DNA from: Prolixibacteraceae bacterium
GTDB lineage: Bacteria > Bacteroidota > Bacteroidia > Bacteroidales > Prolixibacteraceae
Assembly (NCBI GenBank): GCA_016931875.1
Contig: JAFGDX010000302.1
Coordinates: 1-7,576, forward strand
Direction: 5' to 3'
DNA length: 7,576 nt
Shown: in pieces, positions 5,199 to 7,576 of the stretch
How the letters are laid out: every line of letters starts with the position of its first letter
How positions within the stretch are numbered: position 1 is the stretch's first letter
The notes under the pieces: model-generated
What the model was told of the DNA's origin: nothing
Seen by the model: the letters and a program-made list of their open reading frames with translations, nothing else
Databases searched by the model: none
Program-made: the position numbers and the translations under genes

Positions 5199-6284
5199 AT
5201 GTTAAAAGTAAAACAAGCAAAACTCACCCTGGAAGATGGTACAGTATTTACGGGTAAATCGTTTGGAAGTGAAACCCCGGTAGCCGGCGAAGTTGTTTTT
5301 TACACGGCAATGACCGGTTATCCGGAAAGTTTGACCGACCCTTCGTACACAGGACAGATTCTGGTGTCGACCTACCCGATGATTGGCAATTACGGTGTTC
5401 CTTTTGATTCGAAGGAAAACGGGATTCACAAATATTACGAGTCGCACAAGCTGCATATTTCGGGGCTGGTTATTTCAGATTATTCGTTTGAATTCAGTCA
5501 CTGGAATGCACAAAAAAGTTTATCGGACTGGTTAAAAGAATACGAAGTTCCGGGTCTTTTTGACATTGACACGCGAGCCTTAACAAAAATTTTACGCGAA
5601 AAAGGCTCAATGCTCGGAAAAATAGAATTTGAAGACCAGCAGATTGATTTCTACGACCCCAACATGGAAAACCTGGTGGCCCGTGCAAGTTGCACAGCAA
5701 GGGAAGTATACGGAAACGGGGAATACCGGGTGGTTTTGGTTGACTGTGGTGTTAAAAATAACATCATCCGTTGTTTGTTAAACAGGAATACAACTGTAAT
5801 CAGGGTTCCGTGGGATTACGATTTTACAAAGGAAGAATACGACGGGGTATTTATTTCGAACGGTCCAGGCGACCCAGCCATGTGTGTTGAAACGGTAAAT
5901 AATATCAAACAAATCATCGACGGCAACAAACCGGTTATGGGAATTTGTTTGGGAAACCAGTTGCTGGCGCGTGCCGCAGGAGCTCAAACCTACAAACTAA
6001 AATACGGGCACCGCAGCCATAACCAGCCCGTAATCCTGAAAAATACCAACCGGTGTTACATTACCTCGCAAAACCATGGTTATGCGGTTGAAACCGGCAC
6101 ATTGCCCGCCGACTGGGAACCACTTTTTACCAATGCCAACGACAATACCAACGAGGGAATCATTCATAAAACCAAACCGTTTTTTTCTACACAGTTTCAC
6201 CCGGAAGCCTCGAGCGGACCGACCGACACTGAATTTTTATTTGATGATTTTATCAACAATATCAAAAAATACAAAGGAGAGTAA
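5199..6284 (+). CDS. carA: Carbamoyl phosphate synthetase small (glutaminase) subunit
   Basis: Hydrolyses glutamine and passes ammonia to CarB for carbamoyl phosphate synthesis, feeding both arginine and pyrimidines. The 361-residue protein has the CPSase_sm_chain domain (GEVVFYTAMTGYPESLTDPSY from 30, DTRALTKIL at 124-132) followed by a class I glutamine amidotransferase domain from about 177. The oxyanion motif is NGPGDP (221-226), the nucleophile C250 in GICLGNQ, and the His-Glu pair H334/E336 in QFHPEAS. All triad residues are present. Segments such as SQNHGYAVET (290-299) and LFTNANDNTNEGI resemble animal CAD more than E. coli CarA. The ATG at 5199 is the only good start, 17 nt after a T-tract terminator. 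It is 48 nt from carB in the same frame, with two stops between. Confidence 0.97.
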   Translation: MLKVKQAKLTLEDGTVFTGKSFGSETPVAGEVVFYTAMTGYPESLTDPSYTGQILVSTYPMIGNYGVPFDSKENGIHKYYESHKLHISGLVISDYSFEFSHWNAQKSLSDWLKEYEVPGLFDIDTRALTKILREKGSMLGKIEFEDQQIDFYDPNMENLVARASCTAREVYGNGEYRVVLVDCGVKNNIIRCLLNRNTTVIRVPWDYDFTKEEYDGVFISNGPGDPAMCVETVNNIKQIIDGNKPVMGICLGNQLLARAAGAQTYKLKYGHRSHNQPVILKNTNRCYITSQNHGYAVETGTLPADWEPLFTNANDNTNEGIIHKTKPFFSTQFHPEASSGPTDTEFLFDDFINNIKKYKGE

Positions 6285-6332
6285 AAACAACACTGTATAA
6301 CCACTTTTGCGGATTAAGAAATTAAAATTACC

Positions 6333-7576
6333 ATGATAGAGACTCACATAAAAAAAGCCATCATCCTCGGTTCGGGGGCATTAAAAATTGGAGAAGCCGG
6401 TGAATTCGACTACTCGGGCTCGCAGGCCTTAAAAGCGCTGAAGGAAGAAGGTGTTGAAACCATTCTTATCAACCCGAATATTGCTACCATACAAACTTCG
6501 GAAAATATTGCCGATAAAATTTATTTCCTGCCGGTAACGCCCTATTTTGTTGAAGAGGTTATTAAAAAAGAAAAACCACAGGGTATTTTGCTTGCCTTTG
6601 GCGGGCAAACTGCGCTCAACTGCGGAGTAGCCTTGTTTCAATCGGGAGTGCTTGAAAAATACAATATCGAAGTGGTTGGAACACCGGTTCAGTCGATTAT
6701 TGACACCGAAGACCGCGATATTTTCAGGCAAATGCTTGGTGAAATTAATGTAATGACACCGCAAAGTATTGCCGCTTCAAATATGGAAGAAGCGCGGGCA
6801 GCGGCTCAAAAAGTAGGCTTTCCGATCATCATCAGGGCGGCTTACACCCTTGGTGGTTTGGGAAGCGGCTTCTGCGAAAATGAAAAAGAACTGGATGCAC
6901 TTGCCTCAAAAGCATTCTCGTATTCCCCCCAGATTTTGGTTGAAGAATCGATAAAAGGGTGGAAGGAAGTTGAGTACGAGGTGGTTCGCGATAAATACGA
7001 CAATTGTATTACGGTTTGTAATATGGAGAATTTCGACCCGCTGGGCATTCACACCGGCGAAAGTATTGTGGTAGCGCCGTCGCAAACCCTTTCCAATACC
7101 GAATACCATAAACTAAGAGCCATTTCCATTAAAATTATCCGCCGCGTTGGGGTAATCGGCGAATGTAATGTTCAGTTTGCGCTCGATCCGCATTCCGAAG
7201 ATTACCGTGTTATTGAAGTAAATGCCCGCTTGTCGCGTTCTTCGGCGCTGGCATCGAAAGCTACCGGCTATCCGCTGGCTTTTGTGGCTGCCAAATTAGG
7301 GCTGGGATACGGACTGCATGAACTAAAAAACTCGGTCACCAAAGTTACCACCGCCGCATTTGAACCGGCCCTCGATTATTGTGTGGTAAAAATTCCGCGC
7401 TGGGATTTGAACAAATTTATCGGTGTTTCCAAAAACATTGGAAGCTCGATGAAAAGCGTGGGTGAAATTATGGCCATCGGCAGAACCTTCGAAGAAGCCA
7501 TTCAAAAAGGAATTCGGATGGTGGGCCTGGGCATGCACGGTTTTGTTGGAAACAAGGATGAAATTAACATTCGCGA
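6333..7576 (+). CDS. carB: Carbamoyl phosphate synthetase large subunit, N-terminal part (cut by window end)
   Basis: Uses two ATP, bicarbonate and ammonia to make carbamoyl phosphate, in complex with CarA. From the ATG at 6333, 414 codons are open to the window end; a full protein is about 1,070 residues, so only the carboxyphosphate half is seen. Visible parts: [20 protein letters not shown] at the N-terminus (13-32), GGQTALNCG (90-98), the ATP-grasp arginine R168 with the loop [11 protein letters not shown] (169-179), EYEVVRD (214-220), [14 protein letters not shown] (240-253) and the metal/ATP residues E295, N297, R299 in [16 protein letters not shown]. Sequence features are far closer to animal CAD/CPS I than to E. 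coli CarB. The gene follows carA by 48 nt and is surely in its transcript. Confidence 0.96.
   Translation, partial: MIETHIKKAIILGSGALKIGEAGEFDYSGSQALKALKEEGVETILINPNIATIQTSENIADKIYFLPVTPYFVEEVIKKEKPQGILLAFGGQTALNCGVALFQSGVLEKYNIEVVGTPVQSIIDTEDRDIFRQMLGEINVMTPQSIAASNMEEARAAAQKVGFPIIIRAAYTLGGLGSGFCENEKELDALASKAFSYSPQILVEESIKGWKEVEYEVVRDKYDNCITVCNMENFDPLGIHTGESIVVAPSQTLSNTEYHKLRAISIKIIRRVGVIGECNVQFALDPHSEDYRVIEVNARLSRSSALASKATGYPLAFVAAKLGLGYGLHELKNSVTKVTTAAFEPALDYCVVKIPRWDLNKFIGVSKNIGSSMKSVGEIMAIGRTFEEAIQKGIRMVGLGMHGFVGNKDEINIR

Noticed and set aside
6285..6332. Possible read-through fusion of carA and carB
   Set aside because: The genes share a frame, but two in-frame TAA codons (6282-6284 and 6315-6317) lie between them, and carB has its own ATG with the proper N-terminus.

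Overview
The window is a chromosomal arginine / carbamoyl-phosphate region, most likely from a Bacteroidota bacterium of the Bacteroidia type. Four things point there. The gene order argR, GNAT acyltransferase, argG, argC, argD, proC matches the one I know from Bacteroides. The promoter-like sites have the Bacteroidota form (TTTG, then TAnnTTTG). Shine-Dalgarno sequences are absent before most genes. ArgG carries the sequence HGSTGAGNDQVRF, which I associate with this phylum. No mobile element, CRISPR array, tRNA or rRNA was seen. Genes are intact apart from those cut by the window edges.

Minus strand, read from 5000 down to 1: a promoter and two tandem ARG boxes precede argR (4495-4977). After it come an N-acylglutamate-synthase-like GNAT protein (3809-4483), argG (2514-3707), argC (1517-2485), argD (363-1514) and the N-terminal part of proC (1-329, cut by the window start). 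Gaps are 11, 101, 28, 2 and 33 nt, so this reads as one operon. The 101-nt gap before argG holds a strong inverted repeat and two mini-ORFs.

Plus strand: carA (5199-6284) and carB (6333 to the window end, 3' part missing) encode the two subunits of glutamine-dependent carbamoyl phosphate synthetase. The 221-bp divergent region (4978-5198) is dense. It holds the argR promoter and operator, a candidate carA promoter, a 7-bp-arm inverted repeat, a possible 17-codon leader ORF, and a factor-independent terminator hairpin ending only 17 nt before carA.

Together these genes cover N-acylglutamyl-phosphate to arginine in part: ArgC and ArgD make N-acylornithine, CarAB supplies carbamoyl phosphate, and ArgG converts citrulline to argininosuccinate. 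The GNAT protein probably acylates glutamate at the start. In relatives such as Bacteroides the acyl group is succinyl rather than acetyl. Kinase (argB), transcarbamylase (argF or argF'), deacylase (argE) and lyase (argH) are not in the window.

I see no unknown large system here. The most interesting signals are regulatory: the carA leader attenuator, the ARG box pair on the argR promoter, and the repeat plus Arg-codon mini-ORF before argG. The strongly CAD-like (animal-type) sequence of CarA and CarB is also worth a look.
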